Positions 39,761 to 48,196 of a DNA stretch of 64,000 nt are shown in pieces. The position numbers were made by a program, and so were the translations under genes. The notes under the pieces were generated by a model. It saw only the letters and a program-made list of their open reading frames with translations, searched no databases and was not told where the DNA came from. Origin of the DNA: CAWCFV01 sp963794995 (GTDB lineage Bacteria; Actinomycetota; Actinomycetes; JACCUZ01); the NCBI GenBank assembly GCA_963794995.1, contig CAWCFV010000002.1, forward strand, positions 3,348,001-3,412,000, written 5' to 3'. Each line of letters begins with the position of its first letter. Within the stretch, counting starts at the first letter, position 1.

Positions 39761-40567
39761 GTGCTGCTCCGAGCGGTCCAACGGTTCCGCCGGAACGACC
39801 TCGCCCGTCTCGCGGCCCGGTCCGGGCTGCTGGCGCGGGGGGTGCTCTACCTGCTGCTCGCCTACCTCGCCGCGGCGCTGGCCGCCGGCTGGGGCCGCAC
39901 CGAGGCCAACGCCAACGGCGCCCTGACGACGGTGGCCGCGCAGCCCGCCGGCCGGGCCGCGCTCGCCGGTGCGGCGGCCGGGTTCGTGGCGTTCGCCGCG
40001 ATGCGGCTCGCGGGCGCGTACGGCGACCGCACCGTCGGGCGGTGGCGCCGGCTCACCACCGCCGGTCAGGCCACCTTCTACCTCGCGATGGCGGCCGGCA
40101 CCGTGGCGTTCCTGGTCGGTGACCGCGGCGCGGGCTCGACGCGGCAGTCCGACTCCACCGCGATGCTGCTGGTGTCCTCGACGGCGGGACGGCTGCTGAT
40201 GGCGACCGCCGGCCTGGTGGTGGTCGCGGTCAGCTGCTGGCAGGTGCGCCTCGCCGTCCAGGGCGGGTACGCCGACAGCCTGCGGCTCGGCGGGCTCGGA
40301 GAACGGTCCCGACGCTGGGCCGACGGCGTCGGACGGGTCGGCATCGTGGCCCGCGCGGGTGCCGTGCTCCCGGTCGGCGCCCTGCTCGTCCTGGCCGCGT
40401 GGCAGGCCAGGCCGGGCGCGGCCCGCGACCTCGACCAGCTGCTCGGCGCCCTGGTGCGCGACCCGCTCGGCCACGTCCTGGTCTGGCTGGTCGCGGCCGG
40501 CTTCCTCGTCTTCGCCGCGTACAGCTTCCTCGAGGTGCGCTTCCGTCAGGTGCACGCCGGCGACTGA
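39761..40567 (+). CDS. DUF1206 membrane protein
   Basis: A 268-residue integral membrane protein with six hydrophobic segments in three repeats, the DUF1206 pattern. Each repeat begins with a small amphipathic part followed by a pair of helices: ARSGLLARGVLYLLLAYL, TTAGQATFYLAMAAGTVAFL and VGRVGIVARAGAVLPVGALLV. The family is found in actinobacteria and some others; its role is unknown. GTG at 39761 is chosen because AGGA stands 7 nt upstream; the ATG at 39704 would overlap the divergent gene's start. The C-terminus ends with YSFLEVRFRQVHAG, as in relatives. Confidence 0.82.
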   Translation: MLLRAVQRFRRNDLARLAARSGLLARGVLYLLLAYLAAALAAGWGRTEANANGALTTVAAQPAGRAALAGAAAGFVAFAAMRLAGAYGDRTVGRWRRLTTAGQATFYLAMAAGTVAFLVGDRGAGSTRQSDSTAMLLVSSTAGRLLMATAGLVVVAVSCWQVRLAVQGGYADSLRLGGLGERSRRWADGVGRVGIVARAGAVLPVGALLVLAAWQARPGAARDLDQLLGALVRDPLGHVLVWLVAAGFLVFAAYSFLEVRFRQVHAGD

Positions 40568-40654
40568 GCACGCGCTCGTCCACAGGCCGTCCGCCGTCCA
40601 CCGATGTCGTCCGGCGAGCCGGCGGCACCCGCCGGCGCCGCGAGGCTCGACCGC

Positions 40655-41743
40655 ATGGACCAGCGCGGGAACGGCGGCGGCGGACAGGGCGGGTGGGCCG
40701 GTCACCCGGACAACGGGCGCACGGTGGTGAAGCTGCGCGGGCCCGACGACGTGGTCGGTGTCCTGCCGTGGCGGCTGGGCTTCCACCCGACCGAGAGCCT
40801 GGTGCTCCTGGTCCTGCAGGGCCCCCGGCGCCGTGAGCGGCTGGTGATGCGCCTGGACCTGCCCGAGCCGGGCGACGAGGTCGCGGTCGCCGACCAGACC
40901 GCGGCGCGGGCCGTCCGGGCCGGGGCCGACGAGATCCTCGTCGTCGTCTACACCGGCGAGCCCGACCGCGACGGCAGCCTGCCGCGCGCCGAGCTCGTCG
41001 ACGACCTGGTCGCGCTGCTCGAGAAGGACGGCGTCGCGGTGCCCGAGGCCGTCCTCGTGCGCGGCGGCCGGCGCTGGTCGTACGTGTGCGCTGACCGGGG
41101 ATGCTGCCCGCCGGAGGGGGTGCGGCTCCCCGAGCGGCCGACCCCCGCTGCCGACCGGTACGCCGCCGAGGCGGTGGCCCGCGGCACCGCGGTGCTGCCG
41201 GACCGCGACGCGGTGCGGCGCGGGATCACCCCGTCCGACCATCCGGTGGCCGTCGCGGCCCGGGAGCAGGCCCGGAGCTCCTCCGAGGTGCTGCGTGGAA
41301 CGGCGCCCGACCGCGCGTCGGCCTCAGCCGCCCGGCTGGCGCGGCTGCGCGAGCGGTTCGCGCGCGGCGAGCGGGAGCCTCCGTCGGCCGTCGACGCGCT
41401 GGTGGTGGCGCTCGGGCTGCGGGACAGGGACGCCCGCGACGCGCTGATGACCGCGGCGCTCGACGACGACGCCGCCGAGCTGCGTGACCTGCTCCGTCAC
41501 GTGGCGCGGCTGGTGGACGACGAGGCGGCCGCGCCCGTGTGCACGGTCCTCGGCTGGCTGGCGTACTCGGCCGGCGACGGAGCGCTGGCACTGGTGGCGG
41601 TCGAGCGGGCCCTGCGGGCCGAGCCGGGGTGCGCGATGGCGCGCCTGCTGCTCGACGGGATCGACGGCATGGTGCCGCCGGCCGCCTTGCGGGAGGTCAG
41701 CCGGGCGGTGCGCGCCGAGCTGGACCCGGGCGGAGCGGCGTGA
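40655..41743 (+). CDS. DUF4192 domain protein
   Basis: A 362-residue cytoplasmic protein of the actinobacterial DUF4192 family. Landmarks: TVVKLRGPDDVVGVLPWRLGFHPTESLVLLVL at about 24-55, a central ILVVVYTG, RWSYVCADRGCCPPEG with a Cys pair, and the C-terminal helical half with VCTVLGWLAYSAGDGALALVAVERAL and ARLLLDGIDGMVPP. Function is unknown. ATG at 40655 follows GAGG by 9 nt; an ATG at 40604 in frame is possible. Its stop codon is the first three bases of a six-copy tandem repeat. Confidence 0.8.
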   Translation: MDQRGNGGGGQGGWAGHPDNGRTVVKLRGPDDVVGVLPWRLGFHPTESLVLLVLQGPRRRERLVMRLDLPEPGDEVAVADQTAARAVRAGADEILVVVYTGEPDRDGSLPRAELVDDLVALLEKDGVAVPEAVLVRGGRRWSYVCADRGCCPPEGVRLPERPTPAADRYAAEAVARGTAVLPDRDAVRRGITPSDHPVAVAAREQARSSSEVLRGTAPDRASASAARLARLRERFARGEREPPSAVDALVVALGLRDRDARDALMTAALDDDAAELRDLLRHVARLVDDEAAAPVCTVLGWLAYSAGDGALALVAVERALRAEPGCAMARLLLDGIDGMVPPAALREVSRAVRAELDPGGAA

Positions 41744-41860
41744 CCCACCGCCGCGCGGCGTGACCCACCGCGGCACGGCGTGACCCACCGCGGCACGGCG
41801 TGACCCACCGCCGCGCGGCGTGACCTACCGCCGCGCGGCGTGACCTACCGCCGCGCGGGG
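41741..41860. repeat. Six tandem 20-bp repeats beginning at a stop codon
   Basis: Six copies of TGACCCACCGCCGCGCGGCG follow each other without gaps from 41741 to 41860. Copies 1 and 4 are identical, 2 and 3 share three changes (CGGCACGGCG end), 5 and 6 have TGACCTACC, and 6 ends GGGG. The first copy starts with the TGA stop of the DUF4192 gene. Copies 1, 4 and 5 contain the palindrome CGCCGCGCGGCG, so each can fold into a small hairpin. The array ends 53 bp before the next start codon. Confidence 0.95.
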
Positions 41861-41913
41861 CAGGGGCCGTTCGTTGCGACCACGGCACCCCCCACCCTCG
41901 GCAGGAGCACGGC

Positions 41914-42501
41914 ATGACACGCACGACACGCACGACACGCAGGACAGGCACGACACGCACGACAGGGACCGCGGGCCGTACCGCCGCGCCGACCAGGACC
42001 GATGCCCAGCAGCGGATGCTGGGGATCTACCTCAACGACCACCTGGCCGGGCTCACCGGCGTGGTCGAGCTGGCCCGGCGCGCCGCGGGGGCCGAGGCGT
42101 CCTCGCCACTCGGTCCCCCGCTCCGGACGCTCGCTGCCGACCTCGCCGAGGACCGGGACGCACTGCGCGAGATGATGGGCGCGCTCGGGATCGGCGTCGT
42201 GGTGGTCAAGCTGGGAGCCGGCTGGGCGGCGGAGAAGCTCGGTCGGCTCAAGCTCAACGGCAGCTGGGTGCACCGGTCCGCGCTGGCCCCGGTGGTCGAG
42301 CTGGAGGGGCTGGCGCTCGGGATCGCCTCGACGGCCACCGTCTGGCGGGTGCTCCGCGGCCTCGCCGAGGAGGAGCCGGCCCTGGACGCGGCCCGGCTGG
42401 ACCGGCGGCTCGAGCGGTCGGCGGGGCAGGCCGAGCAGGTCGAGCGGCTGCGCTGCGGGTCGGCGGCAGCCGCGATGGGCGCGCCGGCCGGGTCGGCGTG
42501 A
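41914..42501 (+). CDS. Conserved actinobacterial hypothetical protein, 195 aa
   Basis: An all-helical soluble protein of unknown function seen in many actinobacteria. After a Thr/Arg-rich leader made by 9-bp repeats, the conserved part starts with QQRMLGIYLNDHLAGLTGVVELARR (about residue 32) and continues with LAADLAEDRDALREMMGALGIG, WAAEKLGRLKLNGSW and LEGLALGIASTATVWRVL. The pattern of Glu and His spaced in four helices recalls ferritin-like or DUF892-type bundles, but a full metal site is not evident. ATG at 41914 follows GGAG by 7-8 nt. A start downstream of the repeats is not obvious, so the leader is probably translated. Confidence 0.75.
   Translation: MTRTTRTTRRTGTTRTTGTAGRTAAPTRTDAQQRMLGIYLNDHLAGLTGVVELARRAAGAEASSPLGPPLRTLAADLAEDRDALREMMGALGIGVVVVKLGAGWAAEKLGRLKLNGSWVHRSALAPVVELEGLALGIASTATVWRVLRGLAEEEPALDAARLDRRLERSAGQAEQVERLRCGSAAAAMGAPAGSA
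41917..41961 (+). repeat. Five 9-bp tandem repeats at the 5' end of a gene
   Basis: Five copies of ACACGCACG (third and fourth with one change each) follow the start codon directly. They are in frame and encode Thr-Arg-Thr triplets, so gain or loss of copies would change only the length of the N-terminal leader. Confidence 0.85.
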
Positions 42502-42514
42502 CCCCCCCCACGTC

Positions 42515-42543
42515 TTTGTGGGAACAAATGTTGAACGCGCAAC
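42515..42543 (+). promoter_or_regulatory. Two adjacent inverted repeats before the FMN oxidoreductase gene
   Basis: TTTGT-GGGA-ACAAA (42515-42528) and GTTG-AACGCG-CAAC (42530-42543) are perfect dyads lying next to each other in a locally AT-rich stretch, 54-82 bp before the ATG. This is a likely regulator-binding or promoter region for the oxidoreductase; the regulator is not in the immediate neighbourhood. TTTGAC follows at 42545. Confidence 0.45.
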
Positions 42544-42596
42544 CTTTGACCTGGGTGACGAGCCGCCCGACCTCACCCGACCCGCCAGGAGCCGAC

Positions 42597-43304
42597 ATGA
42601 CCGATGCGCCCCGCCCCCAGCTGTTCCGCCTCGACGCCAGCCTCGCGGGGGACGCCTCGGTGTCCCGTGCGGTCGCGGACACCTTCGAGCAGGTCTGGTC
42701 ACGGGAGCACCCCGGCGCGACGGTCGTCCGGCGCGACCTCGGGGCCGAGCCGGTGCCGTTGCTCGACATGACCGCCGTCGGCGCCCGCTTCGTGCCGCCG
42801 GCGGACCGCGACCCCCAGCAGGTGGCCGCCGCGGGCCTGGCGGCCACCCTCACCGACGAGCTGCTCGGCTCCGACGCCTACCTGCTCGCGGTGCCGCTCT
42901 ACAACTGGAGCCACCCGGCCGCCGTCCAGGCCTGGGTCGACCGGATCCTCACCGCGGCGCCGCTGCGGGCCGGCGAGGGCGAGCCGATCGCCGGGCGCCC
43001 TGCCGTGCTGGTGCACAGCCGCGGCGGTGGCTACGGCGCCGGGAGCCCGCGCGAGGGGTGGGACCACGCCGAGCCCTACCTGCGCCGCATCCTGGAGGAC
43101 GTCTGGAAGCTGGACGTGACCGTGGTGACCGCCGAGCTCACCCTGGCGGCGACGGTCCCCGCGATGGCCCACCTCAAGGACCTCGGCGCCGCCTCCCTGC
43201 AGGCCGCGCACACGGCCGCCGAGGACAGCGCCCGGCGGGTCGCCGAGCTGGTGTCCGCGGGCGCGCCGGCGCTCGACCTGACCGCGCTGCGGGCCGCCGG
43301 CTGA
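42597..43304 (+). CDS. NAD(P)H-dependent FMN oxidoreductase (AzoR/flavodoxin-like fold)
   Basis: A 235-residue flavodoxin-fold protein of the AcpD/azoreductase-NQO group. LFRLDASLAGDASVSRAVAD binds the FMN phosphate, SDAYLLAVPLYNWSHPAAVQAWVDRI is the hallmark (usually P-M-Y/W-N-F-x-x-P) for the isoalloxazine ring, and VLVHSRGGGYGAGSP follows. Such enzymes reduce quinones, azo dyes or nitro compounds with two electrons. The ATG at 42597 follows CAGGAG by 5-6 nt. The operator-like dyads upstream suggest induction by electrophiles, which is usual for the group. The gene is monocistronic or leads into the dehydrogenase 64 bp downstream. Confidence 0.87.
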   Translation: MTDAPRPQLFRLDASLAGDASVSRAVADTFEQVWSREHPGATVVRRDLGAEPVPLLDMTAVGARFVPPADRDPQQVAAAGLAATLTDELLGSDAYLLAVPLYNWSHPAAVQAWVDRILTAAPLRAGEGEPIAGRPAVLVHSRGGGYGAGSPREGWDHAEPYLRRILEDVWKLDVTVVTAELTLAATVPAMAHLKDLGAASLQAAHTAAEDSARRVAELVSAGAPALDLTALRAAG

Positions 43305-43368
43305 CGGTCCCACGACCGACCCGAGGGCGCCCGGTCGCGCTCGCGGGGGCCGCCCTACGCTGCCGGGC

Positions 43369-45831
43369 ATGTCGCACCCGGACCTGCCGCAGCGCGCCCG
43401 CGTCGTCGTCATCGGCGGTGGCGTCATCGGGTCCTCGGTGGCCTACCACCTCGCGCACCTCGGCCAGGACGTGCTGCTGCTGGAGCGCGACCGGCTGACC
43501 AGCGGCACCACCTGGCACGCAGCGGGGCTGATGGTGACCTTCGGCTCCACGTCCGAGACGTCGACCGAGATGCGCACGTACACGCGCGACCTGTACTCGC
43601 GGCTGGAGGCCGAGACCGGGCTCGCCACCGGCTTCAAGCCGGTCGGCTTCATCGAGGTCGCGGCCGACGAGGGCAGGCTGGAGGAGTACCGGCGGGTGTC
43701 GGCGTTCAACCGCTGGTGCGGGGTGGACGTCGAGGAGATCTCGCCGCGCGAGGTGCAGGAGATGTTCCCGCTCGCCCGCACCGACGACCTGCTCGCCGGC
43801 TTCTACGTCGCCGGGGACGGCCGGGCGAACCCGGTGGACGTCACCATGTCCCTGGCCCGCGGGGCGAAGATGGCCGGGGCCACCGTGCGGGAGGGCGTCC
43901 GGGTGCTCGACGTGCTCACCGAGCGTGGCGCCGTCACCGGCGTGCGCACCTCCGCGGGTGACGTCGAGTGCGAGGTGGTCGTCAGCTGCGCCGGGATGTG
44001 GACCCGGCAGCTCGCCGCGCGCAGCGGCGTGAGCGTGCCGCTGCAGGCGGCCGAGCACTACTACCTCGTCACCGAGCCCTTCGAGGGCGTGTCGGGGGAC
44101 TGGCCGGTGCTCGAGGACCCCGCCCGGCACGGCTACTACCGCGAGGAGGGCGGCGGGCTGATGGTGGGCCTGTTCGAGCCCGTCTGCGCGCCGTGGAAGG
44201 TCGACGGCGTCCCCGACGACTTCTCCTTCGGCCAGCTCCCTCCCGACTGGGAGCGGATGGGCCCCTACCTCGAGACGGCGATGAGCCGGGTCCCGGTCAC
44301 CGCGGAGGTCGGCATCCGGACGTTCTTCTGCGGGCCGGAGAGCTTCACCCCGGACCTGGCCCCGGTGGTCGGCGAGGCGCCGGAGGTGCGCAACTACTTC
44401 GTCGCGGCCGGCCTCAACTCGGTCGGCATCCTCACCGCGGGCGGCCTCGGCCGGGCGCTCGCCCAGTGGGTCGTCGACGGGCGTCCCGACGTCGACGTGA
44501 CCGGCATGAACATCGACCGGCTGCACGCGTACCAGGCGAACCCGGAGTACCGCGCGACGCGCACGGTCGAGTCGCTCGGCATGGTCTACCGGTGCCACTA
44601 CCCGAACCGCTCGATGCAGACGGCCCGCGGGGCGAAGGTGTCGCCCCTGCACGAGCGGCTGGCGGCCCGCGGGGCGTACTTCCGCGACGTGAGCGGCTGG
44701 GAGGGCGCCGACTGGTACGACCCGTCGGGCGCGGCCCCGGACCCCGGGCCGCTCACCTGGGGCCGCCCGAGCTGGTTCGACTGGTGGGCGCAGGAGCACC
44801 GCGCGGCACGCGAGGGCGTCATCTGCATGGACATGGCCTTCATGTCGAAGTTCCTCGTGCAGGGCCGCGACGCCGGTCGGCTGCTGCAGCGGCTCTCCGC
44901 CAACCACGTCGACGGCGACCCGGGCGTCCTCACCTACACGCAGTGGCTCAACGAGGGCGGCACCCTCGAGGCCGACCTCACCGTCACCAAGCTCGACGAC
45001 GAGAGGTTCTGGGTCGTCGCCTCCGACACCGCCCACCGGCACGTCGAGACCTGGATGCGCCGGCACGTCGGCGACCTGCACGCAGTCGTCACCGACGTCA
45101 CCTCCGGCTACGCGCAGCTCAACGTCCAGGGGCCGCGGTCCCGCGAGCTGCTTCAGTCGCTCACCTCGGTCGACCTGTCGAACGAGGCCTTCCCGTTCCG
45201 CGCCGCCCGCCAGGTCGACATCGGCTTCGCGCGTGCGCTGTGCGTGCGGATCACGTACCTCGGCGAGCTCGGGTACGAGCTCTACGTCCCCGCCGAGCAG
45301 GCGCTGCACGTGTACGACCGGGTGGTGGCGGCCGGGGGGGAGGTCGGGCTGCGGCACGCGGGGCTCAAGGCGCTGGCCAGCCTGCGGATGGAGAAGGGCT
45401 ACCGCGACTACGGCCACGACATCGACAACACGGACTCCGTGCTCGAGGCCGGTCTCGGGTTCGCCGTGTCGTGGGAGCACGAGGGCGTCGAGCACGACTT
45501 CGTCGGCCGGGCCGCGGTCGAGGCGAAGAAGGCCGAGGGGCCGCTGACCCGCCGGCTCGTCCAGGTGCTGCTCACCGACCCGGAGCCGATGCTGCACCAC
45601 GCCGAGCCGGTGCGCCGCGACGGCAAGCCGGTCGGCTACCTGCGGGCGGCGTCGTACGGGCACACCCTCGGCGGGGCGGTCGGCCTGGCCATGGTGCACG
45701 CAGCCGAGGCGCTCGACCGGGCCTGGGTCGAGGGCGCCGAGTGGGACGTCGAGGTCAACGGCAAGCTGGTGCCCGCGCGGGCGTCGCTGCGGCCGCTGTA
45801 CGACCCGACCAACGCGAGGATCAAGGCCTGA
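43369..45831 (+). CDS. Dimethylglycine/sarcosine dehydrogenase-like flavoprotein with GcvT domain
   Basis: An 820-residue cytoplasmic enzyme. Residues about 8-390 are a DAO-type FAD domain with VVVIGGGVIGSSVAYHLAHLG and the WHAAGL motif whose His normally holds FAD covalently; AAGLNSVGILTAGGLGRALAQ closes it. Residues about 390-445 are a linker FAO_M-like part. Residues about 460-810 are an aminomethyltransferase (GcvT) fold that binds tetrahydrofolate: SGYAQLNVQGPRSRELLQSLTS, ELGYELYVPAEQALHVYD and LRMEKGYRDYGHDIDNTDSVLEAGL. The family demethylates dimethylglycine or sarcosine and passes formaldehyde to folate. Substrate is inferred from the family only. Confidence 0.9.
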   Translation: MSHPDLPQRARVVVIGGGVIGSSVAYHLAHLGQDVLLLERDRLTSGTTWHAAGLMVTFGSTSETSTEMRTYTRDLYSRLEAETGLATGFKPVGFIEVAADEGRLEEYRRVSAFNRWCGVDVEEISPREVQEMFPLARTDDLLAGFYVAGDGRANPVDVTMSLARGAKMAGATVREGVRVLDVLTERGAVTGVRTSAGDVECEVVVSCAGMWTRQLAARSGVSVPLQAAEHYYLVTEPFEGVSGDWPVLEDPARHGYYREEGGGLMVGLFEPVCAPWKVDGVPDDFSFGQLPPDWERMGPYLETAMSRVPVTAEVGIRTFFCGPESFTPDLAPVVGEAPEVRNYFVAAGLNSVGILTAGGLGRALAQWVVDGRPDVDVTGMNIDRLHAYQANPEYRATRTVESLGMVYRCHYPNRSMQTARGAKVSPLHERLAARGAYFRDVSGWEGADWYDPSGAAPDPGPLTWGRPSWFDWWAQEHRAAREGVICMDMAFMSKFLVQGRDAGRLLQRLSANHVDGDPGVLTYTQWLNEGGTLEADLTVTKLDDERFWVVASDTAHRHVETWMRRHVGDLHAVVTDVTSGYAQLNVQGPRSRELLQSLTSVDLSNEAFPFRAARQVDIGFARALCVRITYLGELGYELYVPAEQALHVYDRVVAAGGEVGLRHAGLKALASLRMEKGYRDYGHDIDNTDSVLEAGLGFAVSWEHEGVEHDFVGRAAVEAKKAEGPLTRRLVQVLLTDPEPMLHHAEPVRRDGKPVGYLRAASYGHTLGGAVGLAMVHAAEALDRAWVEGAEWDVEVNGKLVPARASLRPLYDPTNARIKA

Positions 45832-45863
45832 GAAGTGTCGGGGGCCGGTCCTACCGTCGGGGC

Positions 45864-46313
45864 ATGAGCGACGCCCGCACCACGACACCGACAGCGCGGA
45901 CCGACGTCGGCAACAGCCGCCCGCGGCTGGCCCTCGACCTGGTCATCCTGGACTGCCCGGACGCCCTGCCGCTCGCCCGGTTCTACTCCGAGCTGCTCGG
46001 GTGGCCGCTCGAGGACGGCTCGGACAGCTCCTGGGCGACCCTGACGCCGCCCGGCGGCGGTGTGTCGGACGAGAACCCGGACGGCCGGCCGGCGCTCGCC
46101 TTCCAGCGGATCGACGACTGGGTGCCGCCGACCTGGCCCGGCGGTGCGCACCCGCAGCAGTTCCACCTGGACTTCTCGGTCGGGGACATCGACGCGGCCG
46201 AGCCCGCGGTGCTCGCCGCAGGGGCCCGCCGTCACGAGCACCAGCCGTCCCAGGACGGTGGGTTCCGGGTCTACCTGGACCCTGCGGGCCACCCGTTCTG
46301 CCTGATCCGATGA
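45864..46313 (+). CDS. VOC family protein (glyoxalase/bleomycin-resistance fold)
   Basis: A 149-residue protein with the paired beta-alpha-beta-beta-beta modules of the VOC superfamily. LALDLVILDCPDALPLARFYSELLGWPLE opens the first module and HLDFSVGDIDAAEPAVLAAGARR the second; FRVYLDPAGHPFCLIR is the typical end, with the His of AGHPFCL. Actinobacteria have many such paralogues of unknown substrate, often annotated as glyoxalase-like. ATG at 45864 is 32 bp after the dehydrogenase stop. No catalytic assignment is possible. Confidence 0.87.
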   Translation: MSDARTTTPTARTDVGNSRPRLALDLVILDCPDALPLARFYSELLGWPLEDGSDSSWATLTPPGGGVSDENPDGRPALAFQRIDDWVPPTWPGGAHPQQFHLDFSVGDIDAAEPAVLAAGARRHEHQPSQDGGFRVYLDPAGHPFCLIR

Positions 46314-46348
46314 CCGGCCGCGCGAGCGGGCAGACATAGCCTGACGAC

Positions 46349-46705
46349 GTGCCCCACCTCCCCACCGCACCCGTCGCCGCGTCCACCCTCGTCCTGGGCT
46401 ACCTGGTCGCCGACCTCACCGGTGTCCGGTGGCTGGGTGGGCTGGTGCTGGTGGCCGGCGTCGCGTTCTGCGTGCTGCTGTGGCGTCCCCGGGTCGGGGT
46501 CGCGCGCACCGCGCTGCTGGTCGCCGGCCTCGCCGCGCTGTTCGTCGCCTCGCACCTGCTGGCGCGGGCGGTCGGCGGGTGGCCCGCGGTGCTGCTGGTG
46601 GCCGCGGCGATGTTCGCGGTCACGTTCCTCGTGGCCGACCGGGCCGGGGAGCACACCGGCCGCCCGGTCACCGGCGTCGACGGCAGGACCGGTCACCGCC
46701 GGTAG
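46349..46705 (+). CDS. Small integral membrane protein, 118 aa
   Basis: I do not recognise this protein. It has three to four hydrophobic segments (about 10-30, 32-46, 52-72 and 77-94), of which RWLGGLVLVAGVAFCVLLW and GGWPAVLLVAAAMFAVTFLVA are clearest, and a short hydrophilic C-terminal tail. It starts with GTG 35 bp after the VOC gene. Its last 13 bp overlap the end of the convergent putative immunity gene, so both stop codons lie inside the opposing coding sequence. No function can be proposed. Confidence 0.65.
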   Translation: MPHLPTAPVAASTLVLGYLVADLTGVRWLGGLVLVAGVAFCVLLWRPRVGVARTALLVAGLAALFVASHLLARAVGGWPAVLLVAAAMFAVTFLVADRAGEHTGRPVTGVDGRTGHRR

Positions 46706-47106
46706 ATGTGCTCCCGGCTGAACGCCGGGGCGTCCCCGAACTCGTCGGTCCAGCCCGGCCGCAGCCTGACGAGCAGCACGAGCAGCCCCAGGTCCGGCCG
46801 GTGCCGGTCACCGTCCTGGCCGACCCGGTCCGGCCAGCCCGCCCGCAGGTGCTCGCGCAGGACCTCGGGATCGTAGAAGCGCCGCTCCCCGAGGCCGTCG
46901 ACGAGGCGAACCCCGGGCACCGGCAGCAGGTCGACCAGCGCCTCGATGACCAGGTCGCGGTGGGACTCCTCGCCCGCGTCGGCCGGCAGGAGCACGCGGG
47001 CCTCCTGCAGGACGGACATGATCTCGAGCCGGCTCTCGGACAGGGCGTCGAGCAGCTCGTCGCGCAGGCGGGCGACCAGAGCGGGGTCGGCGGGCACGTC
47101 GGCCAT
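46693..47106 (-). CDS. Putative immunity protein of the type VII toxin cassette, 137 aa
   Basis: A small, soluble, acidic-N-terminal protein without signal peptide or membrane segment, and I recognise no family. It starts with ADVPADPALVARLRDELLDAL, contains ESHRDLVIEALVDLLPVPGVRLVDG and RRFYDPEVLREHLRAGW, and ends in SREHIYRR. The GC content and codon use do not differ from neighbours. It begins 4 bp after the stop of the predicted toxin gene on the same strand, and toxin-immunity pairs are typically arranged in this order, so immunity is inferred purely from position and size. Confidence 0.6.
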   Translation of the reverse strand: MADVPADPALVARLRDELLDALSESRLEIMSVLQEARVLLPADAGEESHRDLVIEALVDLLPVPGVRLVDGLGERRFYDPEVLREHLRAGWPDRVGQDGDRHRPDLGLLVLLVRLRPGWTDEFGDAPAFSREHIYRR

Positions 47107-47110
47107 CGTG

Positions 47111-48196
47111 TCAGGGCACCGTGCGGTGGATCAGCGAGACGGGCAGCTCGTCGAGGTCGAGGATCTGGATGGTCGCGCCGCCCGTGCCGCTGAACCGGCG
47201 GAACCCGATCCGGCCCCCGCCGGGCAGGGTGGTGAGCAGCACCGCACCCCGGGGTGTCGGGGTCACCCGGGTGGTTCCGAGCGGCGCCAGCCGGCGGCGG
47301 TAGAACGCCTCGACGGCGTCGTCGTCGGGAAGGATGCGGGTGGTCGGGCGCCGGCCCCGCTCGGACAGGCCCGCGACGAGGTCGGCGACCCGCTGCTGGG
47401 GGGACAGGCCGTCGACGACCCTGACGACGTCGCCCGCGTCGCCCGCGGCGCCGGCCGCCCGGGCGACCCTCGCGGCGCCGGCCGCCCACCCGGCGGGACC
47501 GGGTACGGCAGCGGCCGCGGTGAGCGTCGCGTCGCTCCACCGCCCCTGCGCGGCGTAGACAGCCGCGTTGGCGAGGTCGACCGCGTCCCCGACGACGGGC
47601 ACGAAGCCCGCCAGGTCGAGCAGCACCCGAGGGGACAGCCCGGCCCGCCGGACCCGGCGCCCGGACAGCGCCGAGAGCGACGCGGACAGCCGGGCCGCCG
47701 CGCGGTCGTAGGTCGCGCGCGACTCGTACGCCTGCCGGCGGGCCCGGTCGAGCAGCGCGACCGCCTGCGGGTCGACGAGGGACCCGTCGGCGCGGTGCCC
47801 GCCCCACCCGCCGGTGCGGGCGACAGCCGCAGCCGGGTCGTGCAGGTCGGCAGCCTGCTGGGCGGACTGTGCACAGGAGGCCAGCCGGCGCGCCTCGTCG
47901 GCGAGCCCGTCGGCAAGGGCCACCGCCCGGCTGAACGCCGACAGCGCCTCGGCCGCCGCGAGCAGCCGGCTGCGCTCCCGTGCCAGCGCCAGACCGGCCG
48001 TCGCCAGCCGGCGGTCGGCCTCGTGCGAGGCCAGCCCGGACCACCGGTGCACGGGCAGCATCGCGGTGACCCGCCGGCCGAGGGTGGCCACCCGGTCGGC
48101 GGCGGCGACGAGGTCGTCGGCGACCCGCGCCGAGCCGGCCGGGTCGTCCGCCGGGAGGGCGACACCGAGCAGCGACCCTTCGCCGACGAGGCTCAT
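47111..48196 (-). CDS. Predicted type VII-secreted polymorphic toxin, 361 aa
   Basis: Three regions are visible. Residues about 1-175 are almost all helix, rich in Ala, Arg and heptad spacing, like the secretion-related N-terminal region of WXG/LXG-type toxins. Residues about 192-250 (LAGFVPVVGDAVDLANAAVYAAQGRWSDA...) are the hydrophobic pre-toxin segment found just before many polymorphic toxin domains. Residues about 285-361 are a compact alpha/beta C-terminal domain (DDDAVEAFYRRRL, GGGRIGFRRFSGTGGATIQIL, LIHRTVP) that I cannot assign to a known toxin family. ATG at 48196 overlaps the stop of the EspC-like gene by 4 bp. Target and activity are unknown. Confidence 0.65.
   Translation of the reverse strand: MSLVGEGSLLGVALPADDPAGSARVADDLVAAADRVATLGRRVTAMLPVHRWSGLASHEADRRLATAGLALARERSRLLAAAEALSAFSRAVALADGLADEARRLASCAQSAQQAADLHDPAAAVARTGGWGGHRADGSLVDPQAVALLDRARRQAYESRATYDRAAARLSASLSALSGRRVRRAGLSPRVLLDLAGFVPVVGDAVDLANAAVYAAQGRWSDATLTAAAAVPGPAGWAAGAARVARAAGAAGDAGDVVRVVDGLSPQQRVADLVAGLSERGRRPTTRILPDDDAVEAFYRRRLAPLGTTRVTPTPRGAVLLTTLPGGGRIGFRRFSGTGGATIQILDLDELPVSLIHRTVP

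Noticed and set aside
41741..41860. The six tandem repeats as a CRISPR array
   Set aside because: There are no spacers: units of 20 bp follow each other directly, and no cas genes are present.
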